64,000 nucleotides of DNA from Candidatus Altimarinota bacterium (GTDB taxonomy: Bacteria; Patescibacteriota; Gracilibacteria; BD1-5; UBA6164). The stretch's first letter is position 1, and every line of letters starts with the position of its first letter. Shown here in pieces: positions 11,030 through 22,207 of this stretch. The DNA lies in contig JABWCI010000004.1 in NCBI GenBank assembly GCA_013368515.1, positions 1 to 64,000 on the forward strand, read 5' to 3'. Below the pieces are notes generated by a model. That model was not told where the DNA came from and ran no database searches. It saw only the letters and a list, made by a program, of their open reading frames with translations. A program made the position numbers and the translations under genes.

Positions 11030-12286
11030 TTAAAATTGCATTAAAATTATATAAGTTATTGCAGATATTGTTCAAGCTATAGGAAGAGTAACTATCCAAG
11101 ATAATAATATTCCTTTCATCATTGATTTATCGATAACTTCTTTTTCTTCTCATTTTTTATTACTTAGATATTGTCTAAATAATCAGATACCAAATATAGC
11201 TCATAATGCTATTTGAGTTGAAGATACAGGTAATCATAAAGCAGATGCTAATAATACTGTTACTGCTGCAGATAATGCAACACAAAAAGCTATTATTTGA
11301 TCTAGTTTAGTTATTTCATTTCATACTGTTTTTATAAGTCTTGCACCAAATATAGCAAGTCACATAGATAATCAAAGTGCTCATAATAACATTATCCAAA
11401 ATGGTACTCATGCGGCTTTTGCTATTTCAGCTCATCCATTTTTAATAGTTTCATTTATAGCTGCAAGTGGTCCTATTGCATTTGCAACATCATTTGAACC
11501 GTGTGCAAATGATAGAAGAGCTACAGCAAAAATTAGAGGGATATTAAATAAAGTATTTATAAACTTTTTATCATCTTTAAAAAATGATTTTTTATGTTTT
11601 TTATAGATGACAACTAATATCATGTAAGAAGCTACTCATATAATAAATCATAAAAATACAGCATTAGTAGGGTTAACTAGGTCATGTAAAAATTCGTTTG
11701 AATTTAATATTGGTTTTAATCATTTTAATAGTAGATATATAGAAAATATCATCATCATTATTCAAACATATATTGGTACCCAATGTTTTGCAGCTTCTCA
11801 TCTTTCATCTCTTTTTAAAATTGTTTTTCTTATAGAAATAAATATTAAAACAGAAATTATTCATCACATTATAAGTGATATTACCCAACTTGAAGCTATT
11901 TCTCATATCTTTGCCCATTTTACTATTGATGGTCCAGCTGAAGCAAGTCATGCTCAGATTAAACCTCAAACTATAGAATTAGTTGTTGATATAGGTGCTT
12001 TAAAAAAAGTCGCTACATTTATCCATAAAGCTGCTCAAAGAATAGTAGCTAGCATTATATTTATAAATTCTCTTGGATCTGTAATCATATCTTTATTAAT
12101 GATACCAGATTTTATAGTATCAACTACATCTCAACCAGCAATAAGTGCTCAAGCTGCTTCAAATATTGCAGCTATTAATAATGCTCATCAAATAGTTAAA
12201 GCTTTTGATCAAACTGCAGGTCACATATTGTTTGCTATATCGTTTGCTCATAGATTTATAGCCATATATATAGCAAAGATTGTCAC
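11030..12286 (-). CDS. Inorganic phosphate transporter, PiT family
   Basis: 418 residues from the GTG at 12286, with about ten membrane spans. The duplicated Pho4 signature is present: NLGANDIANNMGP near the N-terminus and FAHGSNDVANAIGP in the second half, separated by a basic cytoplasmic loop. It symports phosphate with H+ or Na+. The start is uncertain. The frame is open upstream to about residue -20 without an ATG. An ATG at 12324 (MKK...) lies one base out of frame next to a five-A run; one more A would give a natural start. GTG 12286 or ATG 12265 would shorten the first membrane helix. It precedes the VTC gene. Confidence 0.88.
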
Positions 12287-12386
12287 TAATAATAAATATA
12301 TACTATTATTTCATCCTTTTTCATAATTTATAATAATTAAAGTAATAACTATATAATTCTAGCATTTAATTTTTTTTAAAACAAAA

Positions 12387-12425
12387 AAAAATGTCTTTAA
12401 GTAAAAATTTTTACTAGACATTTTT
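12387..12425 (-). terminator. Terminator after murG
   Basis: AAAAATGTCT/AGACATTTTT with an inner AGTAAAAA/TTTTTACT stem. It lies just past the end of the minus-strand murG. Confidence 0.7.
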
Positions 12426-12438
12426 ATAAAATATTTTT

Positions 12439-13536
12439 TTATTCAACTTCATCATCAATAGGGGCATCTATATCTATACTTATTTCTTTTTCTATTATTT
12501 GTAGTGGTTTAAAAAAGCTATTCAAGTTTAGAAATGATTTCTCTAAATTTTTATATTTTTGTAGTTTTTTATATATTTGTACTTCCAAATCTTCATTTTC
12601 TTCTAAAACATCACTTCAAAATTTTTCTTTAAAATACATTGCATTTTTATATTGATGATTTCAAGCACTTCATTCTAGGGGTATAATTATTGAATGAATT
12701 CAAAAAACATTTAATTCCCATAGACTAGTTGCTCAGGCTCTCGTTATTGCAATATCAACTTGTTTAAGTATTTTCCCAAGTCTTTTTTGAGTAACAAAGT
12801 CGTGAACCATTATATTTTTATATTTTTTAAAATCTTCTCTAAAGTGCATATTTTTTTCTCAAAGTATTATTTGAAAATCTACATCATCAACATGATTTAA
12901 TACATTTAGCATAGCTTCAAAAATAGTAGTTGATCATTGAGAACCTCACATTATTATAACAGATAATCTAGGATTTTGTTTTACCTCTAAATCTTCTATA
13001 TTATCAAGTAATTCTGGATTTAATATTTGTCATGAAAGTATATGTTTATGTCAGTTATTTTCAGTTTTTTCATTTGGAAATGTATAAAAAACCTTGTCTG
13101 CTATAAGTCATATAAATTTATTTGCCAATCCAGAAACAGTATCAGATTCATGTATATAAATCTTTTTTCTCAATATAAATGCTGCTATACATAGTGGTAA
13201 AGCTACATATCATCATTTACTGAAAACCACATCTATTTTATATTTTTTTATATAATAGATACCAAAAAATATTCAGCTTAGATTTTTCAATGGTTCATAA
13301 AAGTTTTTTATATCAAAATATCTTCTTACTTTTCAAGCAGGTATATCAACAAAAGGAATCTTATTTTTATCTGCAGTTTCTTCTTCTAATGAATCTCTTT
13401 CTCAAAACCAAAAAAAATCATATTTTTTTTCTTCTTTGAAGTAATTATATATTGATAATAAAGGAAATATATGTCATCATGTAGATCCTCAAGTCAATGC
13501 TATAACTTTTTTTTCTTTATGTTTTAAATGAGTCAT
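12439..13536 (-). CDS. murG: MurG-like UDP-GlcNAc:lipid I N-acetylglucosaminyltransferase
   Basis: 365 residues, normal for the family. It has the glycine loop TGGSTGGHIFP (residues 15-25), SKGGYVALP, the HESDTVSGLANK acceptor-side motif (HEQNxxPGxxN in others), MGGSQGS, and the donor-binding RAGATSLWELNVFGI followed by IPLEGSAGNHQ. MurG adds GlcNAc to lipid I at the inner face of the membrane to make lipid II. It is 54 nt downstream of a PAP2 phosphatase that could recycle undecaprenyl pyrophosphate, so the two form a small cell-wall operon. The C-terminus has a short acidic tail (IDIDAPIDDEVE). Confidence 0.92.
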
Positions 13537-13590
13537 CTTAATTTTTTAGTATTAATAATTAAATTATATTTAAATTGTTTAAAATTAAAA

Positions 13591-14178
13591 CTACATTTTT
13601 AAAAAATTCATAACTTTAATTATAAAATAATTTACACTATCAATTTTTTTGCATTTTTTTAATAATTTAAAACTTATAAACGCAGCTGTTAATCAAGTTA
13701 TAGTTCAAGCTATTATATCAAATGGCCAATGAACTCAAACTATGACTCTAGATATAAGCATAATTATAGCTGGTATTAAAAATAATAATCCAATTTTTTT
13801 ATATCAAGCTAGAAAAAGAGATGTCAAAAATGCTATTCAGACTCAAGCATGATCAGATGGGAATGATGCATCCGGTATATGATCAAGAAGTAATTTTCAA
13901 ACTCACTCTAAAACAGTTTCTGGTCTATCAATATCCACAAAAGCTTTTATTATATAATTTATAATTATTACTATTATTGCTGAATAAAATATAAAAAGTA
14001 AATCTTTTTTCTTTTCGTTATCATTTTTTTTATATGTATAATAAAACCACATAAAAACAAGAAAAATAGGTATAAAAAAAATAGGAGTATCAGAAAAAAT
14101 CAATGCTATTTTTTCTATTATATTATTTTCCATTAATGAGTTTAGGTAAATTAGTAATTCTTTGTTTATTTCTTGCAT
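13591..14178 (-). CDS. PAP2-family membrane phosphatase (possible undecaprenyl-pyrophosphatase)
   Basis: 195 residues with five or six membrane segments. The three PAP2 catalytic motifs are present: KAFVDIDRPE (KxxxxxxRP), PSDHA and SRVIVGVHWPFD (SRxxxxxHxxxD). The BcrC/YbjG branch removes a phosphate from undecaprenyl pyrophosphate outside the membrane. The adjacent murG makes that the most likely job, though phosphatidic acid phosphatase activity cannot be excluded. It is the first gene of the two-gene operon and ends in TAG. Confidence 0.88.
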
Positions 14179-14307
14179 ACTTAAAATTAAAAATTAATTA
14201 TTAATCTTAATTAATATAATTAAAATTAAAAAATAACAAAAAAATTTTTCTTTTTAAGTAAAATCATTTATAATGAAAATCTAGATATTAAAATAATAAT
14301 TTTTTAT

Positions 14308-15582
14308 ATGAATTTATATAGCCCAATTGAATGAACTTTTGATATTTTCCCTGAACAGCACAAGTATCTTACATTTTTAAAAAAAGTATTTCGTTATGAG
14401 TTTAGAAAAAATTGATTTAGAAGAATAACTCCTCCTCTTTTAGAAAAAAAAGAACTTATAGAAAAATCTCAACTTAACACTCCATTTATAATTGAAAATG
14501 GAGATTTTGATTTATGCCAAAGTCCTTCTTTGTCTATTTTGAGAGCATATTTAGAAAATGATATGAAAGAACAAATACAACCTGTTTATTATTATTATAT
14601 GTCTCAATATTATAAAAAAACTAAAGAAAATATAAGAGCAATGCAAGTTTTTGGTTGAGAAATAATTTGAGAAAATGATCCTATCTTAGATGCTATATCT
14701 ATATATGTTGTTTACACATCATTAAATAAAATATGATTAAAAGATAAATTTTTTATAAGAATAAATTCTATTTGAATAGAAAAAGAAAAAGTAAAATATA
14801 GAGAAGAATTACTTAGTTTTTATGAAAATAAAAAACATATATTATCTCAAGATTCTATTGATTTATTAGACATAGATCCTATGCTTGTTTTGAGTTCTAA
14901 AAATGAAGATGAAATTATTTTAAATAGTAGTGCTCCTTCTTTAAGTGCAAAATTTTTGAAAAAAGATAGCAAAGAACATTATTCTAAATTTAAATCATAT
15001 TTAGACATACTTAAAGTTCCATATAAAGAAGATCATAGTTTAGTTTGAGAGCATAATTTTCAAACAAATTCAATATGGCAATTTGTATCTCTTGATTCAA
15101 GGGTTATATGAAATGGATCTAGATATAATTCATTATCAAAAAATATATGAGAACCAAAAGAGATACCTGCTACATGATTTTATGTTGATACAAGTATAAT
15201 TATTGATTTGCTTATAGAGAATAATATTAAAATAAAAAATAAAGATAAGATAGATTTATTTTTTGTACAATTATGAGATGAAGCCAAAAGTGTTGTTCTA
15301 CCATTATCTCTTGCAGCAAGGGAAGCAGGTATAAATACTGTAGTCTCTCTTTGAACTCCTTCTATGAAAGAACAAATGTTAAAAGCAGGGAGGTCATGAG
15401 CAAGATATGTAGTTATGGTTTGAATAATGGAGGCTAGAAATGGTATATTTCAGGTCAGAGATATGAATAATTGAACTCAAAGTGAAGTTAAAAAAGAAAA
15501 TCTTATAGATTTTATGACTGAAAAAATTGGTAAAGAAAATCTAGATTTTTACTCTCCTGAAAGAGATTTAATGATTAATTAA
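14308..15582 (+). CDS. hisS: Histidyl-tRNA synthetase family protein (divergent)
   Basis: 424 residues. The class II core starts GTFDIFPEQ (HisRS usually RGTxDxxP), with motif 1 ITPPLLEKKEL, and FGGEIIGENDPILDA matches the HisRS QxGxExIGxxxPxxDAE region. A C-terminal anticodon-binding domain (~315-415; VVLPLSLAAREAGI, GARYVVMVG) is present. Key residues are altered. The motif 2 FRxE arginine is replaced (QYYKKTKENIRAMQ, ~100-115). The histidine-binding RGLDYY loop reads GEHNFQ near 245. So it is either a very divergent HisRS or a HisZ-like paralogue. No histidine-biosynthesis gene is near. bolA follows 7 nt downstream. Confidence 0.65.
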
Positions 15583-15589
15583 TATATTT

Positions 15590-15841
15590 ATGAATAACTT
15601 ATATATTGAAGTAGAAAAAAGATTGAGAAATGTTTTTTGAGAAAATGTAAATATTGATTTTCATGATGAAAAGTGAGATTGAAAGCATTTTTATTTATAT
15701 ATAGTATCAGATATTTTTGAATGAAAATCTAGAGTTGAAAGGTCTAAAGTCGTATATAGTTTATTAGATGATTTATTAAAAACAGATTATATTCATGCTC
15801 TTAGATTAAAGTTAAAAACAAATAGTGAAATTATTAATTAA
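15590..15841 (+). CDS. bolA: BolA-like protein
   Basis: 83 residues. It has the BolA core SDIFEGKSRVERSKVVYSLL and the C-terminal IHALRLKLKTNSE (consensus HALxLxxxTxxE). BolA proteins bind a [2Fe-2S] cluster together with a monothiol glutaredoxin and help deliver or sense iron-sulfur clusters. Such a glutaredoxin is encoded 11 nt downstream. The conserved HAL histidine is present. It sits 7 nt after the HisRS-like gene, in one transcription unit. Confidence 0.9.
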
Positions 15842-15852
15842 TATATTTTTTT

Positions 15853-16167
15853 ATGAATGAAGAATTAAAAATAAAATTGGATAATTTAATAAACCAGTAT
15901 AAGGTTATGTTATTTATGAAATGAACTCCTGAAAAACCATCTTGTTGATTTTCAGCTAAAGCTGTTCAGATATTATTAGATTCAGATATATATTTTGAAA
16001 GTTTTGATATATATAGTGACGAAGAAATTAGACAATGATTAAAAGTTTATAAGTCATGGCCAACTTACCCTCAGTTGTATATTAATTGAGAATTAATTTG
16101 ATGAGTTGATATAATGACAGAAATGTATGATGAATGAGAGTTTGAAGAAATAAAAAAATCACTTTAA
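15853..16167 (+). CDS. grxD: Monothiol glutaredoxin, Grx4/GrxD type
   Basis: 104 residues. It has the KGTPEKPSCGFS signature, with the CGFS site at 31-34 and its Gly encoded by TGA. [20 protein letters not shown] carries the TYP cis-proline and the GG glutathione-binding motif. Monothiol Grx4 proteins carry a bridging [2Fe-2S] cluster and transfer it to partners such as BolA. The adjacency to bolA reproduces a well-known partnership. No other Fe-S assembly genes are in the window. Confidence 0.95.
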
Positions 16168-16200
16168 TTAAAAGAGATTTTTTATCATTAAAAAATTATA

Positions 16201-16278
16201 TGGTGCTCCCAGCAGGATTCGAACCCACGGCAGACCTAGGTTCGCGGCCTAGCGCTCTTCCAACTGAGCTATGGGAGC
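16201..16278 (-). tRNA. tRNA-Arg (anticodon GCG), CCA encoded
   Basis: The acceptor GCTCCCA/TGGGAGC pairs, followed by A73 and encoded CCA. The D-arm is GCTC-GAGC, the anticodon stem CTAGG/CCTAG, and the T-loop TTCGAAT. The loop CCGCGAA gives anticodon GCG (Arg CGC/CGU) and, unusually, C rather than U at position 33. The variable region looks long (about 7 nt). Confidence 0.88.
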
Positions 16279-16384
16279 ATTCCATATCTTTATATCAATA
16301 AATATTTTTAAGTCAAAGAAATATATTTTTTTGTTTTATAATATTTTTTCTATATGTATATTATAGTAATAATAACTTAATATA

Positions 16385-17176
16385 ATGGATTTTAATTTTA
16401 GAACTGATTTTAAGGATTTATATAAACCAGATGATAGATTTTATGCAAAATACGAACCTATAGTTTCTAGTACTTTAGATGTTTTTTCACATGAAATATT
16501 GTTTAGATTAAATAATAAAGATAATTCTCATGTTGCATATTTGGAAAAGCTTAGGAATATAGATAAAACTTTTTTTGTTTTTTGTATGATTTGTAGGAGA
16601 GCTTTTGAAGATCAACTTTTTACATGAAATCAAATAAATATAAATTTAGATTTACAGGATTTATTGAACCCAAATTTTTTTACTTTTTTAGATTGACTTC
16701 ATTCTGAAATTTTGATTGATCCTACAAAAATTAATTTTGAGATTTTAGAAAATTATGAAATTAATGAAGATAATATGTTTCATATTGTTTCTAGAATAAA
16801 TTCATTGAGTAGGAGAGGTTTTAATATATCTATTGATGACTTATTTTCTTGATATTCTAGTAAACAAAGGATAGATTTTTTATTGTGAAAAAAAGTTAAT
16901 TTATCAATGGTAAAAATTGATTGAAAGTTTCTACAAAAATTATATTTAGGCTATAAATATGGATATAGGTTTACTAATCAATCAAAAGATTTACCTGATT
17001 TTAGAGATTTAGAGAATTATATTTCAGAATGGAAAAGCAGTGGAATAATTATTGTTTGAGAATGGATAGAAACAGATGAAATGTTGGATTTTGTTAAGAA
17101 ATTATGAATTGAATATTTTCAATGATACTTGTTTCAAAATTTTAAAAGTGAGAAAATATATAGGTTAGAAATTTAA
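16385..17176 (+). CDS. EAL-domain protein (second copy)
   Basis: 263 residues, essentially a lone EAL domain. Visible motifs are YEPIVSS (YQPIV), SHEILFRL (EAL-like, Glu kept), ININLDL (Asn), NFEILEN (Glu), SIDDLFSGYSS (the DD pair, close to DDFGTGYSS), VKIDGKF (Lys), IVGEWIETDE (Glu) and FQGYLFQNF (Gln). All metal and catalytic positions appear kept, so phosphodiesterase activity is plausible. Like the first EAL protein it has Trp in place of Gly in the EGVE motif. It is monocistronic behind a tRNA gene and converges with a methyltransferase-like gene, overlapping its end by 4 nt. Confidence 0.85.
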
Positions 17177-18273
17177 TAATTTATATTATTCCAACGCTTT
17201 CTCCAGTCCGGTAATTGTTTTATTTTTCATGACTCTATTAATCTTTTTCATATATCATCTTGTCTATTTATTTTTCATCAAATTTCTATTCAAGTAGGAA
17301 AAATAAATGGATTTATTGAAAAAACATCATTTCATTTTTCTTTTTTAATTTTATCTTCTAAATCTTTAAATACAGCTATTCAAAATTCATTTCATTTTTC
17401 TATTATCATTTTATTTGAATTATCTATAACATCTTTCGGATTTCCTGATAAAACAACCCTGATTTTTTCAGGAAAGAATCTCGTAGCATCAGTTATATTT
17501 CATTTACAGGCACTGAAAAGTGCTTTATTATTTTCTATAAATGGATCAGGATTATGTGGTGCTTTGTTTACTAAATAATGTCAAAAACTTATTCATACTG
17601 TTGGTATTGTTTCATTTGATACATGAGTTATTTGTCAATCACTATATTTTAAGAAATTATATGTTTCTTCTCTTGTCGTATTTCATGATCTTATTTCTCA
17701 AAATAATAAACAATCTACTAAATTTTTTGTTCTAAAAGATGATAAAGATATCTCTATTCAATAATTTGATATGCATTCAAATCAATTTCTATTTGCCTGT
17801 ATATATTGAGCAAGCAATAGTATTCAACTTCAAGTTCATAGGTCTAATCATAAGTATTCATAGTTAAATCAAATAGGACTAATCTCTTTGTTTACTATTT
17901 CTTTAAATAGTTCAACAGTAGCAGCTATATCTCATAGCATTGATAATGAGTATCAATTTTTTTGTATAAAATCTAGTAAACTTATCTCTTCTTTTGTTAA
18001 ATTTTCTATTACAATTCAACTATTTTTTGATATTTTAAAGAAAAAATTAGTTAATGAATATAAGTAATTTATATCTATTTCAGATATTTGTTGATTTATC
18101 TTATCTGGATATAAGTATGATACAAAATATTTTACTACTATATTTATAATTTCATTGTCTGTTAATGGACTATTTTTTCTAATTGCATTTATTATATCTT
18201 CTTTTAGAGTTGTTTTTTTTGATATTATTCAATCTTCAATCACTTGGAAAATTTCTATTTTTTGACTTAACAT
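17173..18273 (-). CDS. Class I SAM-dependent methyltransferase-like protein
   Basis: 366 residues. The N-terminal ~130 are helical. The centre carries motif I LGLDLGTGSGILLLAQYI followed by an acidic strand end (YGIEIS), the mark of a Rossmann methyltransferase binding S-adenosylmethionine. The C-terminal part is unrecognised, with VVLSGNPKDV, and ends in the basic tail DWRKRW. No NPPY-type motif was found, so I cannot name the substrate. It is divergent from recJ and convergent with the EAL gene. The N-terminal helical part may bind a partner or the substrate. Confidence 0.6.
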
Positions 18274-18396
18274 TTTTAAAATTTATAAATTATTATTTAT
18301 ACTATAAATAATAATTTATAAATGTCAATATTTTTTACTTTTTGAAAAATATACTAAATTTATATAATTAAATAAATTTTAGAAAATACAACAAAT

Positions 18397-20052
18397 ATGA
18401 TGCAAGAAAAATTAAGCCTAAAATGAAATATAATTAGATACGATAGAAATACACTAGAAAAAAATATAGAAGAGGTAATTGATTCTAGATTTGAAAATTG
18501 AGAATTTATGCTTGATTCTAGTATAGATGATTTACATGATCCATATTTACTTATAGATATGGATAAAGCAGTTGCTAGGATAAAAAAAGCTCATGATAAT
18601 AATGAAAAAGTAATTATATTTTGAGATTATGACGTAGATTGAGTAACTTCTACTAGTATTTTGATGCATTTTTTCAAAAAAATATGATTACAAGCAAGTT
18701 ATAGGATTCCACACAGAGTAAAAGATGGTTATGGTATGAAGAGTTATTTTATGGATGAATTATCTCAATTATGAGTTTCTTTAATTATAACAGTAGATTG
18801 TTGAACTCGTGATATAGAAGTTGTTAAATATGCAAAAACTCTGTGAATTGATATAATTATAACTGATCATCATGCTGTTCCTGATATAATTCCTGAAGAG
18901 TCAATTGCAGTTATAAATCCAAAAAGACCAGATTGTAATTATCTATACAAAAATCTTGCTTGAGCTTGAGTTGCTTTTAAACTTATGCAAGCTTTAGCAT
19001 ATGAATATATGTCAAAAGAAGAAGCAAGGGCTTATATAATTGAATCAATAGATATTGCAGCAATTTGAACAGTTGCTGATTGTATGAGATTGACTTGAGA
19101 AAATAGGATAATAGTTATGGAATGATTGAAACAAATCAAAAAAACTAGAAGTTTATGACTTAGAAAACTTTTAGAAGATAAATTAAATGATGATTTAGAT
19201 TGAGATTTATTTTGATTTTTAATTTGACCTAGAATAAATGCAGCAGGTAGAATGGATAGTGCTTATAAAGCTGTGAATTTAATATTAAATAATACAGATA
19301 GTGTATATCAAACATTGAGTGAAATTGAAAAGTTAAATGAAGAGAGAAAATATTTAACAAAAGAATTTAGCAATGATGCTATAAATAAAGTAAACAAAAA
19401 TGATAATTTACTTTTTTATATATCACCAGCAATAGAGCATGGTATTATTTGAATTGTAGCAGGGAGAATAACTGAACAATTTTATAAGCCTTGTATTTGT
19501 CTAAAAGATGAATGAGATACTCTTGTCGCTAGTTGTAGAAGTCCAGAATATCATTCTATAATTGAAACTCTTGATAATTATAAAGATTATTTTCTTCGTT
19601 TTGGTTGACATAAACAAGCTGCTGGTTTTTCAATAAGTAAAGAAAAATTTAGTGAATTTAAAACAAAGATTATAAATGAACTAAATAAAAAAGATTTTAG
19701 TAAATATAAAAAAGAGCTTAAAATCGATAAAGTTGTTAGATTGGAGGAATTGTGATTTAATTTTTTAAGTAAAGTAAATAAATATAAACCATTTGGTATT
19801 TGAAATGAAAAACCATTATTTCTAGTTGAAAATTTGTCTCCTGAAAAAATTGATTTTATATGAAATTGAAGAGATCATTTGAGATTTACAACAAAACATT
19901 GATTTAAGATTTTTGCTTTTTATATGTGAGATTATTATGAAGAAATAAAAAGAAGTAAAAAAAATGTGAGTTTGATTTTTGATTTGAGTGAAGATACTTG
20001 GAATAGAAATAAAAATCTTATGTTAAAAGTAGTTGATATTATTTTAGAATAA
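18397..20052 (+). CDS. recJ: Single-stranded-DNA exonuclease RecJ
   Basis: 551 residues. The DHH phosphoesterase motifs are GDYDVDGVTS (~75-84), VDCGTRD, ITDHHAV (~153-159) and AAIGTVADCM. The DHHA1 domain has FGGHKQAAGFS near 401, followed by an OB-like C-terminal domain. RecJ degrades single-stranded DNA 5'-3' with Mn2+/Mg2+ in recombination and repair. Two ATG codons stand in tandem at 18397 and 18400. recX follows 7 nt downstream, so the pair forms a recombination operon. Confidence 0.96.
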
Positions 20053-20059
20053 AATTATT

Positions 20060-20515
20060 ATGCAAGATGTCTCTCAAAAAATTATTGATTATGCAATTTG
20101 GTATTATTTAAAATATTATCCAAGTCCTAAAAAGTTTGCATCAAAATTGAAACAAAGATATGGTCCTCAAAGTGAACTTTGAGAAAAATATGGATGAATA
20201 ACTGATGAACAAATAGATTTTATAATAAAAGAAAAACTTTCTAGTATAGTTTTGGAAGATGAAGTTATAAAGTCAAAAATAAGAAGTTATATAGAGAAAT
20301 GAAAATCTAAACTTTATATAAAACAAAAATTATATGAAAGAATGGAGCAAAAAGACTTAATTGAAACTTATCTAGAAGAAGCTTTTCTAGATTGAGAACA
20401 AGAAAATTTGATTAGAGAATATAAGAAACTTGAAGGTAAATTTGAAAAACATAAAATAATAGAAAAATTATTTAGAAAATGATTTAATTATGATGATATA
20501 AAAAGATTATTTTAA
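20060..20515 (+). CDS. recX: RecX-family regulator
   Basis: 151 residues, all-helical, made of the three-helix repeats of RecX: DYAIWYYLKYYPSPKKFASKLKQRYG, then IRSYIEKGKSKLYIKQKLYER and LIREYKKLEGKFEKHKIIEKLFRKGFNYDDIKRLF. RecX modulates RecA filaments. No recA is nearby; the partner gene here is recJ. The assignment rests on repeat pattern and the short basic character. Confidence 0.8.
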
Positions 20516-20549
20516 AAAAAGAATATAAACTAAAGTTTATATTCTTTTC
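20514..20549. terminator. Bidirectional terminator
   Basis: AAAAGAATATAAAC/GTTTATATTCTTTT between the convergent recX and MFS genes, overlapping the 3' end of the MFS gene. Confidence 0.75.
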
Positions 20550-22053
20550 ATTTTAAAATTCATATTAAGAAAATTGCAATCATTATTCATCAGAAAACAA
20601 TAAATGTTCATTTATATCAAAATATTTGTATAAGAACTCATCATAAAATTAGTCATCATACATTTGCTAAATTTGCTAACATTTTTATCGGTGCACTAGA
20701 AGCATTAGCATCTATTTGTTTTAGATTTTTCTTTAGAGCATATGTATTGTTATATTCAGTAGAAAATTCTCATTGAGATATAGGCATTCATGCTGCATAA
20801 CCCAGACTATTTACTAATCATAAAATTAGTATAAACACTAAAGATTCAAAGAATCAGAATAAAAATATAGATACTCATGATACTAAAACTCATAATAATA
20901 ATATTTTAGTCATTCAAACTTTGTTTCATAATTTAATTAAATATTCTTGTGCTCAGTAAGCAGGTATTGCCAATAATGCTATAAATACATATGCTGTAAA
21001 AATACTTTGTAATTTAAATTTTGCGAGGTCATCTGCATTTTTTGTTAAAATTTGATCTATAAAATCTATTAAAAATGATACTATAAATGTATCCCAAAAT
21101 CAAAATAGCATAAATATTCATCATATTATTAATAACCTGTAGTTATATGGTGATTTTAATAATATTTCAAAGAAATTTTTTAAGTCTTCTTTTGTTGTTT
21201 CATATACATCTTTAAAATTTATTTTATTTTTTAGTTCAACTGGTTTCAAAAACAATACTTTTAGATTTTTAGTTTTTTCTATTAACTCAGATTTATTATT
21301 TATAATATTTGTTTTGTATTCTTTTATAGAATCAACTATTTCTTCTTTAGTTATAACTTTTATATTTTTAAAATCTTCAAATTTAAATTCTTTTTCAGAT
21401 TGATCAAAATATTTTTTTATAAAAAATATGAATCATATTATAACTAAAACAAGTGTTATTACTGCAGCAAGTGTATTAAATGCAAGTATAATTCAAGCTC
21501 ATATTAATCAAACAAGACTTCATACACCATAATAAACATTTCTTTTTGAGAATAACAATGAGTATTCACTTGGATCTGAATTATTCATTATATATGAATA
21601 ACTAGTAACATCTGCAATTTCTTTAATTATTCAGTATAGTGCTACTGCTAATAGTAAAAGTGAAATATTTAGGAATGATCAAAATAAATTTTTAAGTGCT
21701 TCTACAGATAAATCAAGAGATAAATCTTTTATAGTTATAGAGTTTGTTTGATATATAAAATATACAAATATTAATGCTACTACTAGCTTTAAATATGCTC
21801 AAAATAAAAAAATTTTTTTAGGTGTAAAATATTTTTGAAATACTCATATAGGACTATCTACAAAAAATGATATCAGATTTCACAATCATAAAAATATTCA
21901 TACTAAAAGAGGACTTTTTAATTGTATTAAAAAGAAAAAAACAAGAGTAAAGTGAAAACACATCCAAACGAATGCTGAAATAAAAGAAAACATATAAAAA
22001 TTTTTTCTTTTTACTTCATCAAATTTATTATCAATAGTAATATAATTTTCCAT
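20530..22053 (-). CDS. MFS-type membrane transporter
   Basis: 507 residues with about twelve membrane spans in two halves, split by a long charged cytoplasmic loop (~215-285). The second half includes GYAAGMPISQGEFSTEY and a GGLILGGVLIQIFGYKGTF helix pair typical of MFS carriers. The N-terminal half has SPIGVFQKYFTPKKIF, resembling the loop 2-3 region. The substrate cannot be inferred. It ends in TAG and is divergent from the DUF2130 gene. Confidence 0.75.
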
Positions 22054-22207
22054 TTAAATATTATAATAATTTAATATAAATATATAATATCATTTTTTTA
22101 TTTTATATGCAAAAAACAAGCTAATAATTACTTTTTATATTCTTTTTTTATTTTGTAATTTAAGTTTTTTTGTTAAAATTGAAATTAATAATTTTTAATT
22201 ACTTTTT

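Noticed and set aside
17173-18273. Restriction-type DNA methyltransferase
   Set aside because: There is a SAM-binding motif, but no DPPY/NPPY/SPPY catalytic motif and no adjacent nuclease.
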